The notes under the pieces: model-generated | What the model saw: the letters and a program-made list of their open reading frames with translations, nothing else | What the model was told of the DNA's origin: nothing | Database searches by the model: none | Translations under genes and position numbers: made by a program | In this document: in pieces, positions 16,066-26,246 of the stretch | How positions within the stretch are numbered: the stretch's first letter is position 1 | How the letters are laid out: every line of letters begins with the position of its first letter | Assembly (NCBI GenBank): GCA_017546085.1 | Contig: JAFYXQ010000017.1 | Location: forward strand, 1-34,067 | Direction: 5' to 3' | DNA length: 34,067 bases | Origin: Alphaproteobacteria bacterium | GTDB taxonomy: Bacteria > Pseudomonadota > Alphaproteobacteria > Rs-D84

Positions 16066-18144
16066 CTAGTCTGCCAGTGTGCCAACCGACATTGTTATGC
16101 GACGAATACCACTGCTGATAGATTTTTCCTTGTTTATACGTGCCTTGATAATTTCGCCCGTATGTTTTATGTGCGTTCCGCCACACAATTCACAAGATAC
16201 ATCACCCGCAGTTATAACACGCACCGTATCGCCATATTTTTCACCAAATAACGCCATTGCACCACGCGAAACCGCGTCATCCATTGACATTTCTTCGTGT
16301 AATACCGGCATATCGGCAGATATCCATTTATTTATTAAATCTTCGACCGCCTGCTTTTCATCCGCAGTCATCGCACGACCAAATGAAAAGTCAAAGCGAA
16401 CAGAATCTGGACTAACCTTGGAACCGCGCTGCTGAACATCTTCGTTCAAAACAGAACGCAATGCAGCCTGCAGCAAATGCGTGGCAGTATGTGCACGTGC
16501 GGTTTGCTGACGAACAGATGTATTTATAACCGGCACAACAACATCGCCAACAGACAAATCAGATGTTAATGTCCCCTTGTGAATAACAACACTATCAACA
16601 CGTGCCGCTTCTGATACAGTCATAACTGCTTTATTACCCTGCGTTAGCTCACCACTATCGCCGACCTGACCGCCCTGAGTACCATAGAATGTCGTCTTGT
16701 CCAGCGCAACTTCAACTTCGTCCCCAGCAACCGCAGTTTCAACAAATTCACCATTACGCAATATTGATAATACGCGCGATTCCATTTCAACCGGTGAATA
16801 TTTTGCAGCATCGTCTGTACCCGCTAAATCTGTCTGAGATTCCCAGAATATACGCGTCCCCTTGGTATTAGCGCGAGAGCGTTCCTTCTGTTCTGTCATG
16901 GATTTTTCAAAACCCGCAACATCAACATCGATACCCCTGTCGCGCAGAATCATTTGTGTCAAATCCAACGGGAAGCCATATGTATCAAACAATTTAAACG
17001 CAACATCACCTGGCAAGATAGCATTATTCAATTTTGGAATTTCATTTTCTAACAATTTCATACCGTTTTGCAACATGTCTGCAAATGCGTTTTCTTCATT
17101 CTGAATAATTTCAACAACACGTTTTTCTTCACGCGCCAGTTCCGGATACGCATCACCCATTTCTGTAATCAACGCAGGATATAATTTAGACAACAACGCA
17201 CCACGATGTCCCAAAATTTGACCATGACGCATTGCGCGACGTAAGATACGACGAATTACATAGCCACGGTCTGTATTTGATGGAATAACACCATCTGCAA
17301 TCGCAAAACCGACACTGCGCAAATGGTCTGTAATTACCTTGAAACTAGCAATGTTATCAGGATTTTCTGCAACACCTGTGATATCGCTGACTGCACGTTT
17401 TAAGTTTACGAATAAATCCGTATCATAATTATCTGTTTTTCCCTGTAAAATTGCGGCAACACGTTCCAAGCCCGCGCCAGTATCAACGTTCTGTTTTGGC
17501 AGTGGTGTTAAGTTACCATTTGCATCCCGATCGTACTGCATAAATACGTCGTTCCAAATTTCAACAAATCGACCACCATCTTCATCCGGTGTTCCAGGCA
17601 GACCACCCAGCAAATCTTCGCCCATATCATAGTGCATTTCAGTACATGGGCCACACGGACCGGTATCGCCCGCCGACCACCAGTTATCTTTATCACCCAA
17701 CAAAATAGCGTCTTTGCCTGCAACCTGTTTCCATATTTTTGCAGCTTCGTCATCACTGTAATGCGTTGTAACAACAATACGATTTGGATCCAATTTGAAA
17801 ACCTTGGTCAACAATTCCCAAGACATTTCAATCGCGCCCTGCTTGAAATAATCACCAAATGACCAATTACCCAGCATCTCAAAGAATGTATGATGACGAC
17901 CGTCAAAACCAACATCTTCTAAGTCGTTATGTTTACCACCAGCGCGAATACATTTCTGAACGTCTGCAACACGTGGTGCAAATGCGGGTTCCGTGCCCTG
18001 CAATATCCCCTTCCATGGGACCATGCCCGCAACCGTAAACAATAAACTGGGGTCGTTTGGTATCAATGATGCAGACGGAACAATCTTGTGCCCCTTGGAT
18101 TCAAAGTATTCTAAAAAAGCCTTGCGTATATCATTATATGTCAT
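16066..18144 (-). CDS. alaS: alanyl-tRNA synthetase lacking the C-terminal C-Ala domain
   Basis: AlaRS (692 aa) charges tRNA-Ala and clears mischarged Ser and Gly. The class II core is intact: motif 1 region FTVAGMVPWK, motif 2 region GRHHTFFEMLGNWSFGDYFK, DTGAGLERVA motif 3 and RRILRRAMRHG. The editing domain has its zinc ligands HTATH (His552, His556), CELC (Cys651) and THIKH (His658). The protein stops at RRITMSVGTLAD, just after the editing domain, whereas typical bacterial AlaRS continues about 180 residues through a helical linker and the C-Ala domain for dimerisation and tRNA elbow contact. No remnant is seen before the terminator, which begins 10 nt after the stop, so the loss is not a recent frameshift. 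AAAAGGA lies about 7 nt before the ATG. Confidence 0.97.
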   Translation of the reverse strand: MTYNDIRKAFLEYFESKGHKIVPSASLIPNDPSLLFTVAGMVPWKGILQGTEPAFAPRVADVQKCIRAGGKHNDLEDVGFDGRHHTFFEMLGNWSFGDYFKQGAIEMSWELLTKVFKLDPNRIVVTTHYSDDEAAKIWKQVAGKDAILLGDKDNWWSAGDTGPCGPCTEMHYDMGEDLLGGLPGTPDEDGGRFVEIWNDVFMQYDRDANGNLTPLPKQNVDTGAGLERVAAILQGKTDNYDTDLFVNLKRAVSDITGVAENPDNIASFKVITDHLRSVGFAIADGVIPSNTDRGYVIRRILRRAMRHGQILGHRGALLSKLYPALITEMGDAYPELAREEKRVVEIIQNEENAFADMLQNGMKLLENEIPKLNNAILPGDVAFKLFDTYGFPLDLTQMILRDRGIDVDVAGFEKSMTEQKERSRANTKGTRIFWESQTDLAGTDDAAKYSPVEMESRVLSILRNGEFVETAVAGDEVEVALDKTTFYGTQGGQVGDSGELTQGNKAVMTVSEAARVDSVVIHKGTLTSDLSVGDVVVPVINTSVRQQTARAHTATHLLQAALRSVLNEDVQQRGSKVSPDSVRFDFSFGRAMTADEKQAVEDLINKWISADMPVLHEEMSMDDAVSRGAMALFGEKYGDTVRVITAGDVSCELCGGTHIKHTGEIIKARINKEKSISSGIRRITMSVGTLAD

Positions 18145-18171
18145 TCGTTTATCCTTTTCTTTTTCGGGGAT

Positions 18172-18200
18172 ATTGTATAAACAATCCCCAGGTATTTCAA
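18172..18200 (-). promoter_or_regulatory. promoter of alaS with an imperfect dyad over the -10
   Basis: On the minus strand TTGAAA (18195-18200), a 17-nt spacer and TACAAT (18172-18177) predict a start near 18165. GGGGATTGT and ACAATATCCCC (18166-18189) form a dyad with a 2-nt bulge covering the -10 and reaching the start. Confidence 0.6.
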
Positions 18201-18236
18201 TCTGATATTTACGGTTTTTTATTTTTTTATGTAATT

Positions 18237-19058
18237 TTATTCCTGCCCCGCAGGGGCTGCATCATTTAATGCATCACGCACCAGCGTATCATATTGCGAC
18301 AATAATTGCTTTAATTGTGTTTCTGCATTCTTTTTCGGTGCAATCAACTTGTTATATTTCGTTGTTGCTGAATCCAAATCTATGGCAATGTAATTAACGG
18401 TATCAATATAAATCGGGCACGCCAATTCGTTATCGTGTCGCGATATTATATTCAATGCAGACCACATCATCAAATCAGTCGGCGGAAGAAAATCTAAATC
18501 AGAATTCGTTTCAGAAAATTTACACGTCAATGAACGTAATACTTCCCCCATACGAAATGCCGCAGTCGTTCGGATTAATGCACCCGATAAGCCAACGTGA
18601 GGACGTACCAAATATACATTTTCATTATCAACATTATAATCGTTTGGATTTGATATAACACGCAAAACATCACGCAAACGTGTTCGCAACACAACCATAT
18701 TCTGAATTACTGCAAAATTATTCCCAGAAACATTCGGTATATCCGCATTCAACAAAACATCATCGTCATCAATGAACATAATCCAATCCGGTGTACGCTT
18801 CTGAGTACGAGCCACATCCAGTATCGCCAAACGGGCACGCATCAAGCCAATATTTTCCACACCATTTATTATCTGTAATGGCCCCATATAACCATATTCA
18901 CGTATCTGACCGGATGTTACCCGAACATTCGGATTATCATTATATACAACCAATAAAAAACGTTCCGTAATATGCGATAAACCAGAAATTGATATCGCCA
19001 AATTTTCTGTATAATATGTCGTTAATCCAATGATAAGATTTTGTTTCTTGCCAAACAT
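18237..19058 (-). CDS. family 2-like glycosyltransferase
   Basis: This 273-aa protein has a GT-A nucleotide-sugar fold. LIIGLTTYYTENLAISISGL at the N-terminus forms the first beta strand, GLMRARLAILDVA (about 71-83) fits the region before the donor site, and WIMFIDDDDVLL (about 92-103) carries the DxD metal site. LSGALIRTTAAFRMGE (about 157-172) and LDFLPPTDLMMWSAL (about 189-203) suit the acceptor half. There is no membrane segment, so it is cytoplasmic; donor and acceptor are unknown. The last 35 residues look like a helical tail. No Shine-Dalgarno is seen, and the promoter predicts a start 3 nt before the ATG at 19056-19058. alaS lies downstream on the same strand after about 90 nt with a separate promoter. 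Confidence 0.85.
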   Translation of the reverse strand: MFGKKQNLIIGLTTYYTENLAISISGLSHITERFLLVVYNDNPNVRVTSGQIREYGYMGPLQIINGVENIGLMRARLAILDVARTQKRTPDWIMFIDDDDVLLNADIPNVSGNNFAVIQNMVVLRTRLRDVLRVISNPNDYNVDNENVYLVRPHVGLSGALIRTTAAFRMGEVLRSLTCKFSETNSDLDFLPPTDLMMWSALNIISRHDNELACPIYIDTVNYIAIDLDSATTKYNKLIAPKKNAETQLKQLLSQYDTLVRDALNDAAPAGQE

Positions 19059-19067
19059 AGTAAAAGA

Positions 19068-19096
19068 ATTCTAAATAAAAGTTTCATAAATTGCAA
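19068..19096 (-). promoter_or_regulatory. promoter of the GT2-like gene (shares -35 with the divergent promoter)
   Basis: On the minus strand TTGCAA (19091-19096), a 17-nt spacer and TAGAAT (19068-19073) predict a start at 19061, 3 nt before the ATG. TTGCAA is its own reverse complement and also serves the plus-strand promoter. Confidence 0.55.
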
Positions 19097-19120
19097 TTAG
19101 ATAGTTATTTATGATATAAT
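19091..19120 (+). promoter_or_regulatory. extended -10 promoter of the 158-aa membrane protein gene
   Basis: TTGCAA (19091-19096), an 18-nt spacer and TATAAT (19115-19120) with the TG extension at 19112-19113 predict a start near 19127. The leader carries AAGGA before the ATG at 19148. Confidence 0.65.
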
Positions 19121-19147
19121 ATAGATTGATAATAAGGATTTTGTAAT

Positions 19148-19624
19148 ATGAAAAAAACGATGATTTTTACAATTTTGGCACTGATTATGATATTGATGAT
19201 GGTTTCATTTGATATATCTTTTTCGCCAAACGCACCAATACCTGTTCCTGAATCGGTTGCACCAAACGCGTTATACGTTTGTCCCGCCGCCAGTCCTGCG
19301 TGGGAACAATACGCATCAATCTTAGCAAAATTTAGAAGACCAATTGTTATCGGATTTTTTTCTGTTGGAATATTGCTGTGCTTCATTTGGGCGTGGTCGT
19401 TGTATCAGAATTTATTAAAGGATAAGTTCAATCGTGATTCTTTCAAAAAACCATGGGGCGCGACCAAATTTTTCTTTTGGGCAATTATTATTGTAATCAT
19501 ACTGATGGCAACACCAAATCATTTTAGAACGGTGCATTTGAAAAACAACCCCCAAAACTGGGTACTATGCGAAAGCAATACCCCCGGCGCCAAGGTTGCA
19601 CCTGCTGATATGGTAATTCCATAA
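19148..19624 (+). CDS. three-TM membrane protein, unknown function
   Basis: This 158-aa protein is not recognised. The N-terminal hydrophobic segment (about 5-24) may be a membrane anchor or uncleaved signal. A polar stretch with Pro and one Cys (FSPNAPIPVPESVAPNALYVCP, quoted in part: PNALYVCP) follows, then two membrane helices (about 65-85 and 107-121) joined by a basic cytoplasmic loop (KDKFNRDSFKKPWG), and a polar C-terminus containing WVLCESNTPGAK. The two extracytoplasmic Cys (about 45 and 140) could be disulfide-bonded. AAGGA lies about 10 nt before the ATG. It has its own extended -10 promoter and strong terminator, so it is monocistronic. Confidence 0.8.
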   Translation: MKKTMIFTILALIMILMMVSFDISFSPNAPIPVPESVAPNALYVCPAASPAWEQYASILAKFRRPIVIGFFSVGILLCFIWAWSLYQNLLKDKFNRDSFKKPWGATKFFFWAIIIVIILMATPNHFRTVHLKNNPQNWVLCESNTPGAKVAPADMVIP

Positions 19625-19650
19625 AAAAACGCGCGTTATGCGCGTTTTTT
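19624..19650. terminator. bidirectional terminator between the membrane protein and ABC exporter genes
   Basis: ACGCGC/GCGCGT (19629-19634 with 19640-19645) with a 5-nt loop, extended by A and T runs on both sides, ends the two convergent genes. Confidence 0.85.
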
Positions 19651-21443
19651 TATTCCTGTAAAAATCCACCTGATTGCATTTTCCATAGGCGGGCATATTC
19701 ACCGTTTTCCCGCAATAAGGTTTTGTGGTTTCCCTGCTCTATCACATTACCATTTTTTAGAACAACTATTCTGTCCATGTTGCGTAATGTTGATAGCCGG
19801 TGTGCAATTGCAATAGTTGTTCGACCCGATGCCAATTCTTCGAAGGATTTCTGAATTGCAACTTCGGTTTCACTATCAAGCGCAGATGTTGCTTCGTCCA
19901 ACACCAAAATAGGCGCATCTTTTAGGAATGCACGTGCAATCGCAATACGCTGACGCTGACCACCAGACAGCTTTATGCCCCTGTCCCCAACCATGGAATC
20001 ATATTTCTTTTCTGTTCCCATGATAAATTCATGTGCAGACGCACGCTTCGACGCAGTTTGCACTTCACGTGTTGTCGCATCAGGTTTCCCATACGCAATA
20101 TTTTCACGCAACGTTCTGTTAAACATTGTTGGTTCTTGGGGTATAAATGATATACATTCACGCAAGGATTCTTGGGATACAGTTCGAATATCCTGGCCGT
20201 CTATCAAAATCGCACCTTTGTTGACATCGTAAAAACGCATCAGCAGATTTACCAATGTTGTTTTTCCCGCACCAGATGGCCCAACAAGCCCGACACGTTC
20301 ACCAGGTTTAATCGTCAGATTAAAATCGCGCAGCACCCATTTACGTTTATATTTGAACGATACATTCCGAAATTCAATTTGACCATGCGTTACCTGTAAT
20401 GCCGGTGCATTTTCAATATCACGAACATCAAGTGGTGCAGATAATTCTTCGTATGCACGCGATGCCGCACCAAGATTATCCGTTATAGTTGGAATTTTAT
20501 TCACAATCATACCTATTGTGCCCATAACGGTAAAAAATACCGAATTCGTAAATACGATTTCTGCAACCGTTATTTTCCCTTGGGCATATAGATATACACA
20601 CAATAACAGCGTAATACCATAACAAACATCCCAAATAATAAAAGGGAAACCCCAAAACCAACGCTGAATATAAGATTTATGCTTGTACTGCTTTATTTGC
20701 TTTTGACGGGACGGTTCCAAATACGCACGTTCACGAGATGTACCGGCAAATAATTTCACAACTGAAAAGTTTGATATACTATCAACACTTTTACCAGAAA
20801 CTTCGCTGTTAATACTGCTGTAATCCTTGGCTGCGCGATTCATTGGTTTTACCATAAGCCAACTATATATCGCACGAAAAACAAAGACCACCGCGAACAT
20901 AATCGCAACATAGGTATTAATCGAAAATATTAATCGCATATTAATTCCAATTACCGCAATTAGGCATATAATCTGCCAAAAATCAATTATTGATTCAATA
21001 CCCTTGGCAACAAATAAAATCTGCGAATGAACCTTGCCCGCCATACGTCTGGTCCAAAAAGACATCGACTGATCATGCGCATAATCGCTTAGGAATATCC
21101 ATATTCGATTTTGAATTAGTGGCGACCAACGCGAAAGAAAAACGTCACGAAATAGCGAACAGATATCTATTGCCAACAATAATGACGCAATTAAAATAAT
21201 CGTCGGTAATGCATATTGCATAAATGTCATACCTTCTGGTACCGGATTTTCAAACAATGCGATAAACCAACGCTGAAAATTCGGGAACAAAACACCATCC
21301 ATCGCAACACAAAAAAACATTATCGCCCACGCAACCAATGCAGCCCAAGACCCCGGTATTGCGTATTTAAAATAAAACCGCCATAATGATTTGGGCAAGA
21401 CAATATCTTTTTCGTTCTGCTTTTTTGTACTGTTTACCGACAT
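19650..21443 (-). CDS. MsbA-like ABC exporter (fused permease and ATPase)
   Basis: This 597-aa half-transporter has six membrane helices in the first 320 residues and an ATPase domain after about 355. The ATPase is complete: Walker A GPSGAGKTT (388-396), Q-loop in IPQEPTMF, signature LSGGQRQR (492-499), Walker B ILVLDEATSALD (512-523) and H-loop His548 in IAHRLST. Two copies would form an inner-membrane exporter for lipids, lipopolysaccharide precursors, peptides or drugs. The overall length matches MsbA and its relatives, but the substrate cannot be told from sequence. AGGA lies about 8 nt before the ATG. It follows the PBP gene on the same strand after 14 nt, so the two are probably co-transcribed, which hints at an envelope role. 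Confidence 0.92.
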   Translation of the reverse strand: MSVNSTKKQNEKDIVLPKSLWRFYFKYAIPGSWAALVAWAIMFFCVAMDGVLFPNFQRWFIALFENPVPEGMTFMQYALPTIILIASLLLAIDICSLFRDVFLSRWSPLIQNRIWIFLSDYAHDQSMSFWTRRMAGKVHSQILFVAKGIESIIDFWQIICLIAVIGINMRLIFSINTYVAIMFAVVFVFRAIYSWLMVKPMNRAAKDYSSINSEVSGKSVDSISNFSVVKLFAGTSRERAYLEPSRQKQIKQYKHKSYIQRWFWGFPFIIWDVCYGITLLLCVYLYAQGKITVAEIVFTNSVFFTVMGTIGMIVNKIPTITDNLGAASRAYEELSAPLDVRDIENAPALQVTHGQIEFRNVSFKYKRKWVLRDFNLTIKPGERVGLVGPSGAGKTTLVNLLMRFYDVNKGAILIDGQDIRTVSQESLRECISFIPQEPTMFNRTLRENIAYGKPDATTREVQTASKRASAHEFIMGTEKKYDSMVGDRGIKLSGGQRQRIAIARAFLKDAPILVLDEATSALDSETEVAIQKSFEELASGRTTIAIAHRLSTLRNMDRIVVLKNGNVIEQGNHKTLLRENGEYARLWKMQSGGFLQE

Positions 21444-21457
21444 TTTTTATCCTGTTT

Positions 21458-23239
21458 TTATTTTTTTTGAATTATATCCCTGAAAATCTCCGCAGGGATG
21501 GTTCCGCCTGTTACTTTTGAATCCATCGGGGTAAAATCATCGCGACCAACCCAAACCCCTATTACCATCTTGTCAGTGGCACCAACAAACCATGCATCAC
21601 GATTTTCGTTACTGGTTCCCGTTTTACCCCCCAGAACACCCGCTGCACGCGCACGACCGCCCGTTCCACCAATTGCCACAACGTCCGCCAATAACGCCTG
21701 CATAGACTGCACCGTATAAGGTTGCAATACTGTTATTGGTTCAGATGGATTCCGTTCATATATTATATTGCCTGACATATCAGTGATTTTGGTTATAGAA
21801 TAAGGACGCACGGAATTTCCGTTATTCCATATAACTGCATAGATATTTGTTAGGTCCAACAGACTCATTTCCGACGCACCCAGAACCGTTGAATATTCAC
21901 GGCGCAATTTTGTACCAACCCCAAGACGGCCCGCCATATCCAAAACAGAATCAATCCCGTATGTTTCTGTCAACTTTAATGGTACCGAATTAACACTTTT
22001 CGCAAATGCCGTTGCCAGTGTTATATCACCATAATATTTTTCATTATAATTTTTTGGGTTATAATCACCAATTGCAAATGGGGAATCGTTTACATATGAA
22101 TCCGGCAACAAACCATTTTCCAGCGCAACAAGATATACAACCGGCTTAAACGCACTGCCCGGCTGACGGGGGGCCGTCGCACGATTAAACTGACTGACCT
22201 GATAATCGGAACCGCCCGACATTGCGCGCAATGCACCATCAGGTTCCATCGCAACAACTGCGCCCTGATATTCCCCGACACGTTCCGGTAAAATCGCGGC
22301 AATCTGATCCTGAAAATCGGTATCAAGCGTTGTGTAAACATACATATCAGTTTCAAATGCGCCGATACGAGATTTTAATTCATCCATAACATAATCAGTC
22401 CAATAACGATACAGGTTTGTATCTGAATTTGGCGTGGCGGCCCGCAATGATTGTGCAGCTGCGCGTGCCTGATTTATTGTTATATATCCTTGACGTACCA
22501 TCTCTGTTAAAACAACACGTGCACGCGCAATATTTTTTTCTGGGTTGCGAAGTGGACTATATGTTGTCGGCGCCTTTAACATGGCTGCAATTTGTGCAGA
22601 TTGACCAATCGATAGTTTCGTCGCAGGTACACCAAACATCATTCGTGCCGCAGCATCAATTCCCCGCATTCCCCCAACCAACGATACACGGTTCATATAT
22701 AAATCCAAGACCTGATTTTTATTAAACCTGTTTTCAAGCCAATATGACAAGATTAGTTCCTGAACCTTGCGCGAGATTTTCTTTTCACGCGATAAAAACA
22801 CATTCTTCGCAGTTTGTTGGGTTATCGTGGAACCGCCGGACGCCATCTTGCCACGTGCAAGGTTTGAAAAAAATGCGCGCGATATGCCCCGAATATCAAT
22901 CGGACCATGCTGAAAGAAACGTTTGTCTTCGATTGCAATAATTGCCTGCCATACGTGTGGCGGTAATGTTTCCACTGACACAGGCGTTCCCATTATACGA
23001 TTTGCACTGCGAATTTCGTTGCCGTCCCTATCCAAAAAAATGACAGCCGCAGGACGCGTTTCATGTAATATAGAATCCAACGATGGCATGCCGAGGTATA
23101 TAACACCAACATAACACAATACCCCAATGCCGCCCAACAAAAATATATTAAAACACCAAACAAACACACGTCGCCAAAATGACGGTGTGATTGGTTCTGA
23201 CGCACTTCGCGTCGAACGTTTTGATGTGTCGCGTGGCAC
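21458..23239 (-). CDS. bifunctional penicillin-binding protein (class A, PBP1-like)
   Basis: This 593-aa protein polymerises and cross-links peptidoglycan in the periplasm. After a short cytoplasmic tail and one membrane anchor (about 27-49), the GT51 glycosyltransferase domain shows EDKRFFQH (catalytic Glu104), GGSTITQQ (135-142) and REKKISRKVQE (151-161). The transpeptidase domain has SAFK with nucleophile Ser362, SVN (415-417) and KTGT (539-542). All catalytic motifs are intact. The domain order and length resemble PBP1a/PbpC-type proteins of alphaproteobacteria, without the long insertion of E. coli PBP1a. I prefer the GTG at 23237-23239 because AGGGGG lies 5 nt upstream; a GTG at 23281 is in frame but has no such site. 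Confidence 0.94.
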   Translation of the reverse strand: MPRDTSKRSTRSASEPITPSFWRRVFVWCFNIFLLGGIGVLCYVGVIYLGMPSLDSILHETRPAAVIFLDRDGNEIRSANRIMGTPVSVETLPPHVWQAIIAIEDKRFFQHGPIDIRGISRAFFSNLARGKMASGGSTITQQTAKNVFLSREKKISRKVQELILSYWLENRFNKNQVLDLYMNRVSLVGGMRGIDAAARMMFGVPATKLSIGQSAQIAAMLKAPTTYSPLRNPEKNIARARVVLTEMVRQGYITINQARAAAQSLRAATPNSDTNLYRYWTDYVMDELKSRIGAFETDMYVYTTLDTDFQDQIAAILPERVGEYQGAVVAMEPDGALRAMSGGSDYQVSQFNRATAPRQPGSAFKPVVYLVALENGLLPDSYVNDSPFAIGDYNPKNYNEKYYGDITLATAFAKSVNSVPLKLTETYGIDSVLDMAGRLGVGTKLRREYSTVLGASEMSLLDLTNIYAVIWNNGNSVRPYSITKITDMSGNIIYERNPSEPITVLQPYTVQSMQALLADVVAIGGTGGRARAAGVLGGKTGTSNENRDAWFVGATDKMVIGVWVGRDDFTPMDSKVTGGTIPAEIFRDIIQKK

Positions 23240-23271
23240 AACTTCCCCCTTTGCATGAAATTTATGTTGTA

Positions 23272-23301
23272 TTTGTAGCACAAATATCTTGCCAAGCGCA
23301 A
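23272..23301 (-). promoter_or_regulatory. candidate promoter of the PBP-ABC exporter unit
   Basis: On the minus strand TTGCGC (23296-23301), an 18-nt spacer and TACAAA (23272-23277) predict a start near 23265, giving about 26 nt of leader before the GTG at 23239. A neighbouring TTGGCA could also act as -35. Weak match. Confidence 0.35.
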
Positions 23302-23318
23302 GAATTTATCCTTATAAT
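23289..23318 (+). promoter_or_regulatory. promoter of the outer-membrane barrel gene
   Basis: TTGCCA (23289-23294), an 18-nt spacer and consensus TATAAT (23313-23318) predict a start near 23325. The leader includes AAGGAG at 23342-23347. Confidence 0.6.
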
Positions 23319-23355
23319 CCTAGTATAAAAAAGAATGATAGAAGGAGATTTATTT

Positions 23356-24003
23356 ATGAAAAAGATTATACCTGCATTATTCACAATTATGATTTCACCA
23401 GTGTTTGCACAGGAATACTGGGACGATTACAATTCCTATGAAAATTATAACGAACCGCAAAAGTATGATACATATGCGGGAATCCGAATCCATAAAAACG
23501 AAAGACTAGCATTAAAGTATGATATAACAGATGGCGGAAATTCAACTATCAGAAAGGATAATTTTGGATTTGGTGCGGTTATTGGCAATAGACTAACCGA
23601 TAATGTAAAAATTGAATTTGAAACGTCTTATACCGGCATGGAAGAATCCAAGCGCAATCGCGATTTTGATTTTGATATTTGGGCAAATATGCTGAACGTT
23701 TATCTGTTCAAAGAATTTTCAGGAGCGGTTGCACCATACGCGGGTTTGGGAATTGGGTTTGCGACAATTTGGGGCAATGTTGTTGATGCAGACATCCATC
23801 TGAGCGATAATGTATTTGATTTGTCATATCAAGCAATGGTTGGTGTTAATTTCGCACTGAACAATCGAATTGATTTGAATCTAGGTCTAAAATATCAATA
23901 CTATGGCGAAGTAGAACATAAAAAAAGCGGCAATATGTTCGCGATTACAGATGTGGATGCAACAGAATTTTATTTTGGTGCGGTTTATAAATTTGGGATA
24001 TAG
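23356..24003 (+). CDS. outer-membrane beta-barrel protein (opacity/OmpW-like)
   Basis: This 215-aa protein has a clear signal peptide (MKKIIPALFTIMISPVFA, cleavage before QE), a Tyr/Asp/Asn-rich N-terminal stretch, and alternating hydrophobic-polar strands typical of an eight-stranded barrel: YAGIRIHKNERLALKYD, FGFGAVIGNRL, KIEFETSYTGM, MLNVYLFKEF, VAPYAGLGIGFA, DLSYQAMVGVNF, RIDLNLGLKYQYYG and EFYFGAVYKFGI at the C-terminus. Small barrels of the OmpA-like/opacity superfamily have this length and pattern. The role is probably structural or adhesive. The ATG at 23356 is chosen over 23335 because AAGGAG lies 8 nt upstream and it begins the signal peptide. It diverges from the PBP gene. Confidence 0.88.
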   Translation: MKKIIPALFTIMISPVFAQEYWDDYNSYENYNEPQKYDTYAGIRIHKNERLALKYDITDGGNSTIRKDNFGFGAVIGNRLTDNVKIEFETSYTGMEESKRNRDFDFDIWANMLNVYLFKEFSGAVAPYAGLGIGFATIWGNVVDADIHLSDNVFDLSYQAMVGVNFALNNRIDLNLGLKYQYYGEVEHKKSGNMFAITDVDATEFYFGAVYKFGI

Positions 24004-24019
24004 ATAGAATCTTTTTCCA

Positions 24020-24048
24020 TTGTATTGGCAATCTAAATTTTCTATAAT
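24020..24048 (+). promoter_or_regulatory. promoter of ligA
   Basis: TTGTAT (24020-24025), a 17-nt spacer and consensus TATAAT (24043-24048) predict a start at 24055, 1 nt before the ligA ATG. There is no Shine-Dalgarno. Confidence 0.6.
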
Positions 24049-24052
24049 TTGA

Positions 24053-26044
<1,992 letters not shown>

Positions 26045-26147
26045 ATAAAAAGACTAAATTTTATCTGATTATTTTGTTTTTTGCCGAGGACACAAAAACT
26101 GATTCAATTTTTTAAATTTTAAGGTTGTGTATTTCTTTTATTTGCCT

Positions 26148-26168
26148 TAAGACAAATACATTGTCTTA
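26148..26168. repeat. inverted repeat in the ligA downstream gap
   Basis: TAAGACAA (26148-26155) and TTGTCTTA (26161-26168) form a perfect 8-bp dyad with a 5-nt spacer. No U tract follows, so an operator or mRNA structure is as likely as a terminator. The rest of the 202-nt gap 26045-26246 is AT-rich with no gene that I can support. Confidence 0.5.
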
Positions 26169-26183
26169 TCTGCTTAATTTTGT

Positions 26184-26211
26184 TTGCAATTGTTCTTTCT
26201 TGTGTTATATT
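26184..26211 (+). promoter_or_regulatory. candidate promoter of the Cys-rich protein gene
   Basis: TTGCAA (26184-26189), a 16-nt spacer and TATATT (26206-26211) predict a start near 26218. An AAAAGG site lies about 8 nt before the ATG at 26247. Confidence 0.45.
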
Positions 26212-26246
26212 AATCGCCCCAAACATATAGGTACAAAAGGCAACAT

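Noticed and set aside
18166-18189. T-box riboswitch upstream of alaS
   Set aside because: The leader is only about 20 nt and has no specifier loop or T-box; the dyad overlaps the promoter instead.
18241-18256. GC-rich hairpin at the 3' end of the GT2-like gene as a terminator
   Set aside because: GCCCC/GGGGC can pair, but no T run follows directly on the minus strand and it lies inside the coding region.
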